A stretch of 64,000 nt of DNA from Microbacterium candidum (GTDB lineage: Bacteria > Actinomycetota > Actinomycetes > Actinomycetales > Microbacteriaceae), in contig NZ_JASXSZ010000004.1 in NCBI RefSeq assembly GCF_030315975.1, positions 248,001-312,000 of the forward strand, in the 5' to 3' direction. The notes below the pieces were generated by a model. The model ran no database searches. It was not told where the DNA came from and was given only the letters and a program-made list of their open reading frames with translations. Positions 10,060 to 18,906 of the stretch are shown piece by piece. The translations under genes and the position numbers were made by a program. Position 1 is the first letter of the stretch, and the number at the start of each line of letters is the position of its first letter.

Positions 10060-11369
10060 GGGGTGGAGGGGTCGTCAGGGCGTTCGCCGGGCGCGGTCCA
10101 CTGCGTCGGCGCAGGTGCGACGTCCGGTGCGGGAGCCGGAGCCGCCGCCGGTGCGCCGGGTGCGCCGCCCGGCACCGGTGCCGCCGGATAGGCGGCCGGG
10201 GGTGCGGCATACCCCGGTGCGGGGTATCCCAGTGCAGGGTACGCCTGGGGCGGATATCCGTACCCGGGCTGCCCGGCGTACGCGGGCGCTGGATGGCGCG
10301 GCGCGGCGATGCGCCCGATGCCCACCGTGTACGGGTCGGCGAGGCCCGGCGCGCCCGCATCTCGCTGTTCCACGTAGGACAGCAGATCGAGGTCGAGACC
10401 TTCGTGGCGCATGCGGCAGTCGACATACAGGAGCGCGGTCGCGGTCGAGAGGACCACCGTCGAGATCGCCGAGATGACCAGGGCGAGGCACTGCACGGCG
10501 ACGACGGTGATGATGAAGCTCAGCGGCACCGTCGTCGCGTCGGCTCCAGTGGGAGCGATGATCGTGGACAGCGTCGAGCCGAGCAGGCTGAACGGGATCG
10601 AGATGATCTGCGCGAGCACCTGGAAGATCAGCTGGATGACGATCGTGACGCCCAGGATCGGCCAGAACCGCGAGCGGGTGAGCCGCCAGGACCTCGCTAT
10701 GCCGCCACGGATCGTGGCGCGCTCGAGGATGATGGCGGCAGGGGTGAGCAGCAGCTTCGTGGAGAGCCACAGCGACAGCACGATGCCGCCGAGGACGGAC
10801 AGGATCGCCGCGAGCACCGCGGCGATCGGCGTCAGCAGCGCGAGGCCGGAGATCGCGAGCACAACGGCGCCGACGCCGAGAAGCACCGCCGCCCCGAGGA
10901 TCGCGGCGTACCCGATGAGCCGCCACGCCACGGGCCGCACGCGGCGCCACAGGGCCTTCAGCGTCAGCTTCTCCGCGAGGACCTCGTGTGCCACCTCCGT
11001 GACGACGACGGCCTGCACGATGACGCCGAGCACACCCGCGGCGAGTCCCAGGATGCCGGCGACGAGCACGGTGATCGCGAACGAGCCGGCCATGATCGCG
11101 TTGTAGTCGTCGCTCCCGGGCGTCACGGTGTCCAGGCGCGAGAACACCCCGAACGCGACTCCGGCGGTCGCCGCGCCGACGACGATGTAGGCGGCGACCT
11201 GCACGAGGAGCGCGAATCCGAGCAGCACGCGCGGGTTCTGGCGGAGGGCGGTGAACGACCGACCCAGCACGGCTCCGAACGTGAGGGGATGCAGCGGCAC
11301 GATCCCCGGCCGCGGCGGCGGCGTCCACGCGGGCCTGCCCTGTTGCGGCGTCGTCCAGGTCACGCGCAT
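10056..11369 (-). CDS. GPDPase membrane-domain-like protein
   Basis: 437 residues from the ATG at 11369, preceded by GGGAGAGCAGGGG; an ATG 81 bases upstream lacks a ribosome site. After IVPLHPLTFGAVLGRSFTAL, a phrase typical of this actinobacterial family, come six or so membrane helices. The final ~80 residues are an unusual low-complexity tail rich in P, A, G and Y (repeats such as YPAPGYA and AYPA), likely cytoplasmic. The membrane part resembles the glycerophosphoryl diester phosphodiesterase membrane domain, but no catalytic GDPD domain is present. First gene of the five-gene leftward operon with DUF4129, DUF4350, MoxR and DUF58. Confidence 0.75.
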   Translation of the reverse strand: MRVTWTTPQQGRPAWTPPPRPGIVPLHPLTFGAVLGRSFTALRQNPRVLLGFALLVQVAAYIVVGAATAGVAFGVFSRLDTVTPGSDDYNAIMAGSFAITVLVAGILGLAAGVLGVIVQAVVVTEVAHEVLAEKLTLKALWRRVRPVAWRLIGYAAILGAAVLLGVGAVVLAISGLALLTPIAAVLAAILSVLGGIVLSLWLSTKLLLTPAAIILERATIRGGIARSWRLTRSRFWPILGVTIVIQLIFQVLAQIISIPFSLLGSTLSTIIAPTGADATTVPLSFIITVVAVQCLALVISAISTVVLSTATALLYVDCRMRHEGLDLDLLSYVEQRDAGAPGLADPYTVGIGRIAAPRHPAPAYAGQPGYGYPPQAYPALGYPAPGYAAPPAAYPAAPVPGGAPGAPAAAPAPAPDVAPAPTQWTAPGERPDDPSTP

Positions 11370-11456
11370 CCCCTGCTCTCCCGGCTCCTGCACCGTGTGC
11401 CCCATGCTGTCACACTGGAGCGTCACGGCGCGGGCACAGCATGCCTCCACCCCTCT

Positions 11457-11462
11457 GTCAAG
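11457..11462 (-). promoter_or_regulatory. TTGACA -35-like element for the leftward MoxR operon
   Basis: The leftward strand reads TTGACA here, about 90 bases before the first gene. The hexamer 17 bases further on (TGTGCC) is a weak -10, so this is a suggestion only. Confidence 0.3.
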
Positions 11463-11472
11463 GTGCTTCCGT

Positions 11473-11486
11473 TAGTCTGTGGACAA
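11473..11486 (+). promoter_or_regulatory. mtrA -10 box followed by a DnaA box
   Basis: TAGTCT (11473-11478) fits a TAnnnT -10 about 75 bases before mtrA. Sharing its last base, TGTGGACAA (11478-11486) is the reverse of TTGTCCACA, the DnaA-box form used in high-G+C actinobacteria. A bound DnaA would cover the likely transcription start. Confidence 0.4.
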
Positions 11487-11552
11487 ATCCCGCTCGGGGC
11501 GGCTCTGTCATGCCGTCGCGAGACTCGACGTCTCAGAAGGACTCACGCGCAG

Positions 11553-12233
11553 ATGGCACCCCGCATCCTGGTGGTCGACGACGACACCGCTCTGGCCGAG
11601 ATGATCGGCATCGTGCTGCGCACGGAGGGTTTCGAGACGTCGTTCTGCGCCGACGGCTCGCAGGCCGTCGAGGCGTTCCGCACGCAGCGGCCCGACCTCA
11701 TCCTCCTCGACCTCATGCTGCCCGGAATGGACGGCATCGAGATCTGCACGCGCGTGCGTGCGGAATCCGGCGTCCCCATCATCATGCTCACCGCCCGCAC
11801 CGACACCGCCGACGTCGTCCGCGGCCTCGAGTCGGGGGCGGACGACTACATCGTCAAGCCCTTCAACCCGAAGGAGCTCGTCGCCCGCATCCGCACGCGC
11901 CTGCGCCCGACCGTCTCAACGGTGCGGGAGGACCTGCGCATCGGCGACCTCACGGTCGACGTCGCTGGTCACGAGGTGCGTCGCGGCGAGGAGCCGATCG
12001 CCCTCACGCCGCTCGAGTTCGAACTGCTCGTGGCGCTCGCGACGAAACCCCAGCAGGTCTTCTCGCGCGAGATGCTGCTCGAGCAGGTCTGGGGCTATCA
12101 CTACAAGGCCGACACGCGCCTGGTGAACGTCCACGTCCAGCGCCTGCGTGCCAAGGTCGAGCGCGACCCGGACAACCCCAAGATCGTCACCACCGTGCGC
12201 GGAGTCGGCTACCGGGCCGGCGCCGCGGTGTGA
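11553..12233 (+). CDS. mtrA: Response regulator MtrA
   Basis: 226 residues, OmpR/PhoB class. The receiver domain begins PRILVVDDDTALAEMIGIVL with phosphoacceptor D53 in LLDLMLPGMDG, the conserved Thr/Ala region MLTAR and Lys in DDYIVKPFNPKEL. The C-terminal winged-helix domain ends VTTVRGVGYRAG. Strong match to actinobacterial MtrA, an essential regulator of cell-wall hydrolases, division and replication. Start ATG has AAGGA about ten bases upstream. mtrB follows after 15 bases, then lpqB overlaps. Much longer in-frame openings upstream run through the antisense of the neighbouring membrane gene and are not real. Confidence 0.95.
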   Translation: MAPRILVVDDDTALAEMIGIVLRTEGFETSFCADGSQAVEAFRTQRPDLILLDLMLPGMDGIEICTRVRAESGVPIIMLTARTDTADVVRGLESGADDYIVKPFNPKELVARIRTRLRPTVSTVREDLRIGDLTVDVAGHEVRRGEEPIALTPLEFELLVALATKPQQVFSREMLLEQVWGYHYKADTRLVNVHVQRLRAKVERDPDNPKIVTTVRGVGYRAGAAV

Positions 12234-12248
12234 GCCAGTGAGGCCGTG

Positions 12249-13916
12249 ATGGCTCCCGCCTCCACCCCGGCCGCGGCCTCCCGCCCTCCCGTCACCGCCT
12301 GGCGCGACTGGCGCGCGTGGCCGGAGAGCCTCGCGAGCCTGTGGCGACGCTCGCTGCGCTTCCGCACGGTGCTCATCACCGTCGCCCTCACCGCCCTCGC
12401 GATCCTCATCGCGTGCGTGTGGATGGCGCTCGCCATCCAGAACGACCTCTTCCAGTCGCGCCTTCAGCAGGTCGAGTCCGACTCGCGCCGCGCGACGCAG
12501 GCCGCGCAGAGGTACCTGGATGCCGCTGAGCCTCAGGGTGACGCCGTGCAGTTGCAGCTGCTGATGAAGCAAGCCGTGCGGAATCTGCAGCAGCAATCTG
12601 CCACTGACATGATCGCGGTCTACCGAATCGCGAAGTACTCGCCCATCGCGCCGCAGGACGTCACGACCGGTCTGGAGAAGTCGATCATCTCTGCAGACCT
12701 CCGCGCGAAGGTGCGCGCCGGTGGCGAGCCGCAGTGGTGGCAGTCGGTGGCGTTGCCGGCGGGCGAGGGCCAGCAGGTCGCCGGGATCATCGTCGGCCAG
12801 CAGATCACCGTGCCCGAGGTGGGGCCGTACGAGCTCTACTTCGCCTACGATCTCGGCGCCGCCTCCCAGACCCTGTCCTTCATCCAGGCGACCCTGTGGA
12901 TCGTGGGCATCGCCCTGCTCATCCTCATCGGCGCGATCGCGTGGTTCGTGCTGCGCTCGCTGACCGCCCCCATCAGCGCAGCGGCCGAGACGAGTGCGAA
13001 ACTGGCAGCCGGCGATTTCGGCGAACGGCTGCCGGTGCACGGCGAGGACGAGCTCGCCACGCTCGGACGCTCATTCAACGCGATGGCGGACAGCATCGAG
13101 TCGCAGATCAAGGAGCTCGCGGACCTGTCCCTCGTCCAGCAGCGCTTCGTCTCCGACGTCTCGCACGAGCTGCGCACGCCCCTGACGACGATCCGTCTGG
13201 CGTCCGACATGCTCAACGACAGCCGGGACGACTTCGATCCGGCTACCGCCCGCGCCGCCGAGCTCCTCCACGCGCAGGTGCAGCGGTTCGAGACGCTCCT
13301 GACCGACCTGCTCGAGATCAGCCGATACGACGCGGGCTCGGTCCAGCTCGAGCTCGAGCCGACGAGTCTCGCGCATCTCGCCGAAGACGTCATCGCGTCG
13401 ATGAGCCAGCTGGCGGAGCAGCACCACACGAGCGTGCGGCTCGTCGCTCCGGGGGCGTATTCCCCGGTCGACATGGACCCGCGACGAATCCGCCGCATCG
13501 TCCGCAACCTCCTCGGGAATGCGATCGAGCACGGAGAGGGCCACCCCATCGTCGTCACGGTCGACTCCAACCAGCAGGCTGTTGCGATCGGCGTGCGCGA
13601 CTTCGGACTCGGCATGACGCCGGAGGAGACCGACCGGGTCTTCGACCGGTTCTGGCGCGCCGACCCGTCACGGGTGCGGACGATCGGCGGCACGGGACTG
13701 GGGCTCTCGATCTCGCTCGGCGACGCCCGCTTGCACGGCGGGACTCTCGCCGTCTGGAGCGCGCCCGGCAAGGGGTCGAATTTCGTTCTCACGCTGCCGC
13801 GCGCCGGCCAGCGCCTGGATGGCGCGATGCCGATCCCGGTCGATCCCGGCGAGGACGCGCTTGCCTCCCTCGGTGCGACGCAGCCCATCGGAGTGACATC
13901 GGGGAGCGACTCATGA
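12249..13916 (+). CDS. mtrB: Sensor histidine kinase MtrB
   Basis: 555 residues. One membrane helix near residues 38-58 (TVLITVALTALAILIACVWM), an extracytoplasmic sensor of about 160 residues, a second helix (LWIVGIALLILIGAIAWFVL), HAMP, then HisKA with H306 in SDVSHELRTPLT and HATPase with N box RNLLGNAIEHGE and G boxes DFGLGM and GGTGLGLSI. Partner of MtrA. An adjacent GTG at 12246 directly precedes the ATG and either could be used. The 3' end overlaps lpqB by four bases (ATGA). Acts at the membrane and septum and in mycobacteria is modulated by LpqB. Confidence 0.95.
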   Translation: MAPASTPAAASRPPVTAWRDWRAWPESLASLWRRSLRFRTVLITVALTALAILIACVWMALAIQNDLFQSRLQQVESDSRRATQAAQRYLDAAEPQGDAVQLQLLMKQAVRNLQQQSATDMIAVYRIAKYSPIAPQDVTTGLEKSIISADLRAKVRAGGEPQWWQSVALPAGEGQQVAGIIVGQQITVPEVGPYELYFAYDLGAASQTLSFIQATLWIVGIALLILIGAIAWFVLRSLTAPISAAAETSAKLAAGDFGERLPVHGEDELATLGRSFNAMADSIESQIKELADLSLVQQRFVSDVSHELRTPLTTIRLASDMLNDSRDDFDPATARAAELLHAQVQRFETLLTDLLEISRYDAGSVQLELEPTSLAHLAEDVIASMSQLAEQHHTSVRLVAPGAYSPVDMDPRRIRRIVRNLLGNAIEHGEGHPIVVTVDSNQQAVAIGVRDFGLGMTPEETDRVFDRFWRADPSRVRTIGGTGLGLSISLGDARLHGGTLAVWSAPGKGSNFVLTLPRAGQRLDGAMPIPVDPGEDALASLGATQPIGVTSGSDS

Positions 13917-15598
13917 AGCGCCGGTTCGGGATCGCCGCTGTCGTGGCGGCTCTTGCGGTCGCCCTGACCGCATGCACGGGGCTGCCCATGTCGGGACCGG
14001 TCGTGCAGGGTCTTCCCGCGGGGCAGAACGCCGGCGATGCCGCATTCGCATTCCTTCCGGACGGCCCGCAGCGCGGTGCGACCCCCCAGCAGATCGTTGA
14101 CGGGTTCCTCAAGGCAGGATCGGGGCCGCAGGGCGGCTGGGAGACGGCGCGCCTGTTCCTCGCTTCGTCGTTCCGCGACACATGGAAGCCGACGGCCGGT
14201 GTCACCGTTGATGACCTTTCAGCCCGGTCGTATTCGCCCGATGGTGCCGACAATGACAAGCGCGCCAGCATCGACCTTCAGGTGAGCCCGGTCGCGTCCG
14301 TCGACGCCAACGGGGGTTACACCGTCGTCTCGTCGACCAAGCCGACGCCCCTTTCGTTCTCCCTCGCGCGCCAGTCGGACGGCGAGTGGCGCATCACGAA
14401 GGCCCGGGACGGCATCGTGCTGGACCAGACGACGTTCGCCAGCGTCTTCCACCCTTACTCGCTGATGTACTACGACACGTCGTGGACCTACCTCGTGCCG
14501 GACGTGCGGTGGTTCCCGGCGACGAATGCGGCGTCGCGCATCGTCCAGGCGCTCGTCAAGCAGAAGCCGAGCGCATGGCTCATGGACAGCGTCCGCTCGG
14601 CGTTCCCCGAGAACGTGGGGGTGTCCGCATCCGTTCCGCAGACCGCCGGGGTGGCGCAGGTCGACGTGACGGGCATCGACACTCAGCAGATACAGCAGAC
14701 GACCCTCAACCGGATGCTGACCCAGTTGACGGCGAGTCTCGCGACCGCCGGGATCACGAGCGTCAAGATGTTGAGCGGCTCGACTCCGGTCGACGCGACC
14801 GTCCTCGCGCCGCCGTCGGCGCCTCCGCCGCAGACTGTCCTGCTGACCGACAAGGGATTCGGCCTATATCAGTCCGAGGGTCAGATCGATCCCCTGCCCG
14901 GGCTCGATGGAGCGGTCGCTCAGCAGCACCCGAATGCGATCGAGCTGTCCGCGGATCGGCAGACCGCCGCGCTCCGGCTCGACGACGGTACTGTCGGGAT
15001 GCTCAGCACCGGCCGTCCGATGGCCGCGATCGATGCGCGCCCGGGGCTCGTGGGGCCGACGCTCGACCCTCGCGGCTTCGTGTGGACAGTCCCCGCGGCC
15101 GCGCCGACCGCCGTGCGCGCGGTCAACGATGCGGGCAAGGGTGGGGCGATCGCGGGGGCCTGGAGCGGTGCCTCGCGTATCGAAGCGATGCGCGTCTCGC
15201 ACGATGGCGCGCGCATCGCGGCGATCGTCGTCGTCGGCGGCCGGCCCTTGCTCGAGGTCGCCGGCATCATCCGCGACCCGGACACCCTTGTGCCGCAGAG
15301 GCTCAGCGACCCGGTCGTCATCGGGACGCTCCCCGGCGATGGCCTGAATCTCGACTGGCTCGACGACACGACCGTCGGTGCCCTTGCGCACGATGGCGAC
15401 AGCATCACGCTCGTCGCGCAGCAGGTCGGCGGCACCGCCCAGTCGATCGACGCACCGCCGGGCGCGGTCTCCCTCGCCGGCCTGACGACTGTGGAGACCG
15501 TGCGCCTGCGGGGTGCGGACGGCGCGCTGTACCTGCAGCGCGGATCGACCTGGTCGCCGGTCGGTTCGGGCGTGCGGGTCCTCGCGACCGTGCAGTAG
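13913..15598 (+). CDS. lpqB: Lipoprotein LpqB (MtrAB accessory)
   Basis: 561 residues. Signal peptide with lipobox ALTAC (Cys near residue 22), then the conserved GLPMSGPVVQGLP of the family. An N-terminal LpqB/GerMN region (about 40-300) is followed by a C-terminal domain rich in beta strands consistent with a propeller. LpqB lies on the outer face of the membrane and tunes MtrB activity. Start ATG overlaps the mtrB stop. The gene order mtrA-mtrB-lpqB is diagnostic for actinobacteria. Confidence 0.94.
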   Translation: MKRRFGIAAVVAALAVALTACTGLPMSGPVVQGLPAGQNAGDAAFAFLPDGPQRGATPQQIVDGFLKAGSGPQGGWETARLFLASSFRDTWKPTAGVTVDDLSARSYSPDGADNDKRASIDLQVSPVASVDANGGYTVVSSTKPTPLSFSLARQSDGEWRITKARDGIVLDQTTFASVFHPYSLMYYDTSWTYLVPDVRWFPATNAASRIVQALVKQKPSAWLMDSVRSAFPENVGVSASVPQTAGVAQVDVTGIDTQQIQQTTLNRMLTQLTASLATAGITSVKMLSGSTPVDATVLAPPSAPPPQTVLLTDKGFGLYQSEGQIDPLPGLDGAVAQQHPNAIELSADRQTAALRLDDGTVGMLSTGRPMAAIDARPGLVGPTLDPRGFVWTVPAAAPTAVRAVNDAGKGGAIAGAWSGASRIEAMRVSHDGARIAAIVVVGGRPLLEVAGIIRDPDTLVPQRLSDPVVIGTLPGDGLNLDWLDDTTVGALAHDGDSITLVAQQVGGTAQSIDAPPGAVSLAGLTTVETVRLRGADGALYLQRGSTWSPVGSGVRVLATVQ

Positions 15599-15690
15599 GT
15601 CTTCCTCCCGAGGGCAGACGAGCGTGGCCCTTGTCCACCGAACGTTCGCGCGCCGCACCTCGGGGTCGGGGATCGATCGAGGATGGGCGG

Positions 15691-16356
15691 ATGGATGCCG
15701 TTCGCACCGCGCTCGCTGAAGCGCTGTCGCTCTTCTTCCCGGTGGAATGCGCGGGATGCGGGGCGCTTGACGTCGTGCTGTGCCAGGGGTGCCTCGTGGA
15801 CCTCGAGTCCCGGGTGCGTTCGCGGCGTCTCTCCTCGGGCGTGAAGGTCCACGCAGGTCTCGCGTACGAGGGCGCCGCAGCGCGCGTCATCCGCGCCGTG
15901 AAGGAGCAGGGCCGGACGGAACTCGTGCGGGTGCTCGCCCCCGCGCTCGCTGCGTCGGTGACCGTGGCGGCTCTCGCCGCTGCGGAGGGCGGGGTTCCTG
16001 CGATCGTCGTGCCCGTCCCGACGTCACGGGCGGCGATGCGCAGGCGCGGCTATCGCGTGGTCGACCTCATCGCCCGGCGGGCGGGCCTGCGCATCGAGCG
16101 GCTGCTCCTGCCGGCGGGCGTAGCGGCCGATCAGCGGTCTCTCGGGCGCGACCAGCGGCGCCTCAACGCAGTCGGGACGATGCGCGCGCGGCATGCGGCG
16201 GGTCGCCGCATCCTCGTCGTCGACGATGTCGTGACCACGGGTGCGACCCTCGACGAAGCGGTCCGGGCGCTGCGGACCGCAGGAGCCGACGTGGTGGGCG
16301 CGGCGGCGGTGGCGGCGACGGAGCTGCATTACACGGGCGGGGTGAACACATTCTGA
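15691..16356 (+). CDS. ComF family phosphoribosyltransferase-like protein
   Basis: 221 residues, start ATG 92 bases after lpqB. An N-terminal zinc-ribbon-like pair (ECAGCGALDVVLCQGC) is followed by a type I phosphoribosyltransferase fold ending with the PRPP loop RILVVDDVVTTGATLDEA. Also PVPTSRAAMRRRGYR, the ComF signature. In transformable bacteria ComF helps DNA import; in actinobacteria it is widespread and its role is unclear. Its position between lpqB and hpf is conserved. The start could be one of two nearby ATGs; this one begins the recognisable N-terminus. Confidence 0.88.
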   Translation: MDAVRTALAEALSLFFPVECAGCGALDVVLCQGCLVDLESRVRSRRLSSGVKVHAGLAYEGAAARVIRAVKEQGRTELVRVLAPALAASVTVAALAAAEGGVPAIVVPVPTSRAAMRRRGYRVVDLIARRAGLRIERLLLPAGVAADQRSLGRDQRRLNAVGTMRARHAAGRRILVVDDVVTTGATLDEAVRALRTAGADVVGAAAVAATELHYTGGVNTF

Positions 16357-16364
16357 ATTCGTGC

Positions 16365-16393
16365 GTGACAGGTCGCTGATCCGTGTCTATGGT
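16365..16393 (+). promoter_or_regulatory. Housekeeping-type promoter of hpf
   Basis: GTGACA (16365-16370), 17-base spacer, TATGGT (16388-16393). This is one of the best -35/-10 pairs in the window and lies about 60 bases before the hpf start. Confidence 0.6.
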
Positions 16394-16455
16394 GGGGGGC
16401 ACAAGGCGACGAAGGTCCGCCCTTGGCCGGGGGGACCGGAACAAGGAGGTCAGGG

Positions 16456-17118
16456 ATGGAAACCAGCATCGTCGGCGTGGGAGTGAGCGTTTCGGATCGC
16501 TTCCGCGGGGTCGTCGAGGAGAAGGTGTCCCGGATCGAGCACCTGGCGCCGCGCGCCCAGGGCCTCGAGGTCAAGGTCACTCATCGCGCGTATCACAACG
16601 GGCGCATGGAGGACTCCACCGTGGAGCTCACACTGACCGGCAAGGGGCCGGTCGTCCGGTCCGAGGCTGTCGACAACGACAAGTTCGCCGCCCTCGACAT
16701 CGCGGTCGACAAGCTCTCCGAGCAGCTGCGGCGGGCGAAGGAGAAGCGGGTCGACGGGCGTAAGCACCCGCGCGGAGCCAAGCTCGACAAGGAGAGCGGC
16801 GCGCTGCACGGCGTCGACGTCCAGCCCGTGTCGGCCGATGTGCTGCGGGCCGTCGCGACGGGGGAGATCCCGATCATCACCGGCAACGAGGACGAGGAGG
16901 ACTACACGCCCGTCGTCATCCGGACCAAGCGGTTCGGCGCCGAATGGATGACCGTCGAAGACGCCGTCGACCGCATGGAGCTCGTCGGACACGACTTCTT
17001 CCTCTTCATCGATGCGCGCACGGACCACCCGAGCGTCGTGTACCGCCGCAAGGGCTGGGACTACGGCGTCATCTCGCTGACGACCCTCGCGCCGCCGGAA
17101 GAGGCGCTGGTCTCCTGA
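16456..17118 (+). CDS. hpf: Long-form ribosome hibernation promoting factor
   Basis: 220 residues, long HPF. The N-terminal S30AE fold (METSIVGVGVSVSDRFRGVV to about residue 105) binds the small subunit near the mRNA channel. A charged linker leads to the C-terminal dimerisation domain VIRTKRFGAEWMTVEDAVDR and WDYGVISLTTLAP that joins two ribosomes into 100S particles. Ribosome site AAGGAGGTCAGGG is very strong. It has its own promoter and a terminator 12 bases after the stop, so it is a single-gene unit although it sits between comF and an accessory block. In Mycobacterium secA follows directly; here it does not. Confidence 0.95.
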   Translation: METSIVGVGVSVSDRFRGVVEEKVSRIEHLAPRAQGLEVKVTHRAYHNGRMEDSTVELTLTGKGPVVRSEAVDNDKFAALDIAVDKLSEQLRRAKEKRVDGRKHPRGAKLDKESGALHGVDVQPVSADVLRAVATGEIPIITGNEDEEDYTPVVIRTKRFGAEWMTVEDAVDRMELVGHDFFLFIDARTDHPSVVYRRKGWDYGVISLTTLAPPEEALVS

Positions 17119-17129
17119 TCTCAGGAATG

Positions 17130-17165
17130 ACGGATGCCCGGGGCCGTTCGGCTCCGGGCATCCGT
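17130..17165 (+). terminator. hpf terminator hairpin
   Basis: Arms 17130-17145 and 17150-17165 (16 pairs, one G-T) with a four-base loop GTTC. It is the only stem-loop seen in the hpf 3' region. Confidence 0.75.
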
Positions 17166-17211
17166 CTGTTCGCGGTCTGTCGGCCGCTCGCCGGCTGTCG
17201 CCTGCGAGGGA

Positions 17212-18543
17212 TCAGTTGTCGAAGATGTCGTCGATGAGGCCGCCGATGACGAGGCCGCCGAGCACACCGCCCATGACGTCGCCCATCCCGCTGCGCGGCT
17301 GGCCGCCCCATCCGCCCTGCTGCGGGTAGCCGCCGGGCTGGCCCCAGCCGCCGTACGGCCGCGCGCCGTCGATGTCGCGCTGAGCCGCGGCGAGCGCCTC
17401 GCTCGCGAGCGTCGCGACGCGCCGAGCCGTGTCGAGGGCAGCGGCGCGGTCGTCCTCGGCGACTGTGGACCCTTCGGGAAGACGTGCGCGCAGACGCTCC
17501 GCCTCGGCGAGCCGCGTGCGCGCATCGGCGCCGATCCAGCCGCGCTGGCCCGCGATGACGTCACGCGCCACGTACAGCTGCCGATCCGCGTCGTCGAGGG
17601 CGTTCTGCAGCTGCGCGGGGGACGGCGGGGGGTTGGCGATGCGCTCCCGGGCTGCGGCGACCGCCGCGTCCAGGGCGGAGTTCGCCTCGCGCAGGCGCGT
17701 GAGGTCGGCGAGCGGGTCGGTCTTCGCACCCGAGGGAGGCAGTGCCGCGAGGGCGGCGGACAGCGCCTGCGCCGCCGACACGATCGCGGGGGACTGTGGC
17801 AGCGAGCGAGCGACGACGAGATCGCCGCGCGAGTCGTCGATGACGGCGGAGAGGGTCGATTCGGCGCGCAGCGCCTCGATCTCGTACGTCTCGAGGGCGT
17901 CGAGCATCGCGGACGCGCGGCGGACCGACTCGGTGGCGGCCTCCAGCGCCGTGTTGCCCTGCTCGCGCTGCCCGGCGGCGCGGCGGCGCTCCGCCACGTC
18001 GGCGCTGTGCGCGGCGAAGTCGAGCAGCTGTGCGGCGTTCACGGGGATCTGGGCGACGTTCTGGAGCGCCTCGGGGGAATAGCGCTCGGAGAGCCGGGCG
18101 AGCGTGTCCCGGGCCGGGGCGATGCGCTCGCGGAGGGCCGCGGCATCCGTCTGCACCTTCGTGAGGATCTGCGGGGCGTTGCGGGCGAGGGCGATCGGCT
18201 GCGCGAGCGCCGCGGTCTTCTCGTCGAGCAGGTTCTCCGCCCATTCGCACAGCTGGACGATGCGCGCGTTGCGCGTGCGCAGTTCCTCAGGAGTGTCGGG
18301 GATCTCGTCGTGGTTCAGCTGATTGAGCTGGAACGCCTCCGCCATGTGCGTCTTGACGGAGTCGAGGGCGGCGTTGAGATCCGCCGTCGCGTTCTCGCCG
18401 AGCTCCGCGATCGCGAACTCGAGCTCGTCGGAGGTCAGGCGGATGCGCTCATCCGCCTCCACGAGCGCCTTGCGCGCCCTGATCTCGAGATCGGCGTCCG
18501 CCGCATCCTGTTCACGCTTGCGCTTGCCCCAAAAGCCGGCCAT
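17212..18543 (-). CDS. Coiled-coil protein with Gly-rich hydrophobic C-terminus
   Basis: 443 residues, not assigned to a named family with confidence. The first residues are MAGFWGKRKREQDAADADLE; there is no signal peptide. Residues about 10-385 are almost entirely Ala/Glu/Arg/Leu helices with heptad character, and the last ~60 residues have GGWGQPGGYPQQGGWGG followed by a short hydrophobic stretch (GGVLGGLVIGGLIDDIFDN). The C-terminal style resembles the tail of TPM-domain proteins of actinobacteria, but no TPM domain is seen. Leftward, single gene, with the GTYTCGCG array in its upstream region. Could be a cytoplasmic scaffold or PspA-like structural protein; function unknown. Confidence 0.7.
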   Translation of the reverse strand: MAGFWGKRKREQDAADADLEIRARKALVEADERIRLTSDELEFAIAELGENATADLNAALDSVKTHMAEAFQLNQLNHDEIPDTPEELRTRNARIVQLCEWAENLLDEKTAALAQPIALARNAPQILTKVQTDAAALRERIAPARDTLARLSERYSPEALQNVAQIPVNAAQLLDFAAHSADVAERRRAAGQREQGNTALEAATESVRRASAMLDALETYEIEALRAESTLSAVIDDSRGDLVVARSLPQSPAIVSAAQALSAALAALPPSGAKTDPLADLTRLREANSALDAAVAAARERIANPPPSPAQLQNALDDADRQLYVARDVIAGQRGWIGADARTRLAEAERLRARLPEGSTVAEDDRAAALDTARRVATLASEALAAAQRDIDGARPYGGWGQPGGYPQQGGWGGQPRSGMGDVMGGVLGGLVIGGLIDDIFDN

Positions 18544-18632
18544 CCCCCGATCCTACGGTCGGGGTCCTTCGGGTCCGCTGGGTGCTCGCTGAGGGCGTAG
18601 CGGGGATGCCGCGACGGTGATGCGCGAGGCGC

Positions 18633-18864
18633 GGTCTCGTGGGAGGGCCCTGACCCTGCGAGGGCGTCCCGGTCTCGTGCGAGACTCGCGGTCGCGGCGA
18701 GACCTGGAGTTGGGCGCGAGACCGAGTGCGGTGCGCCCCGTTTCGCGCGCAACGCCCGGTCTCGCGGCCGGGCCGCCCCGTTTCGCGCGGCACCAGGTTT
18801 CGCGTACGGGCGGCCCCGTGCGCGCGCAACACCCGATTTCGCGGGCAGGCGGCCGGGTTTCGCG
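18633..18864. repeat. Array of GTYTCGCG-type short repeats
   Basis: The 363 bases between the coiled-coil gene and the helicase gene contain no credible gene. Ten copies of GGTCTCGY or GTTTCGCG (one with a G-to-A change) lie on both strands: 18633, 18671, 18697 (reverse), 18716 (reverse), 18740, 18758, 18780, 18797, 18836 and 18857. The copy at 18672-18685 forms a palindrome, GTCTCG-TG-CGAGAC. Spacing is irregular (about 16 to 40 bases). The upstream part is GGTCTCG, the downstream part GTTTCGCG, as if two subfamilies had diverged. It may hold regulator sites for the leftward coiled-coil gene, or be a 3' structure of the helicase mRNA. Confidence 0.65.
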
Positions 18865-18906
18865 CGAAGCGACGGGTTTGGGCGGCAGGACGCAGAGCGG
18901 CGCGTC

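Noticed and set aside
10293-11552. N-terminal extension of MtrA by over 400 codons
   Set aside because: It is antisense to the GPDPase-like membrane gene and lacks conservation; MtrA begins at 11553 with a ribosome site.
18633-18864. CRISPR array or parS cluster
   Set aside because: Repeat units are 8 bases at irregular spacing on both strands; CRISPR needs 24-37-base repeats with even spacers, and parS is a 16-bp palindrome.
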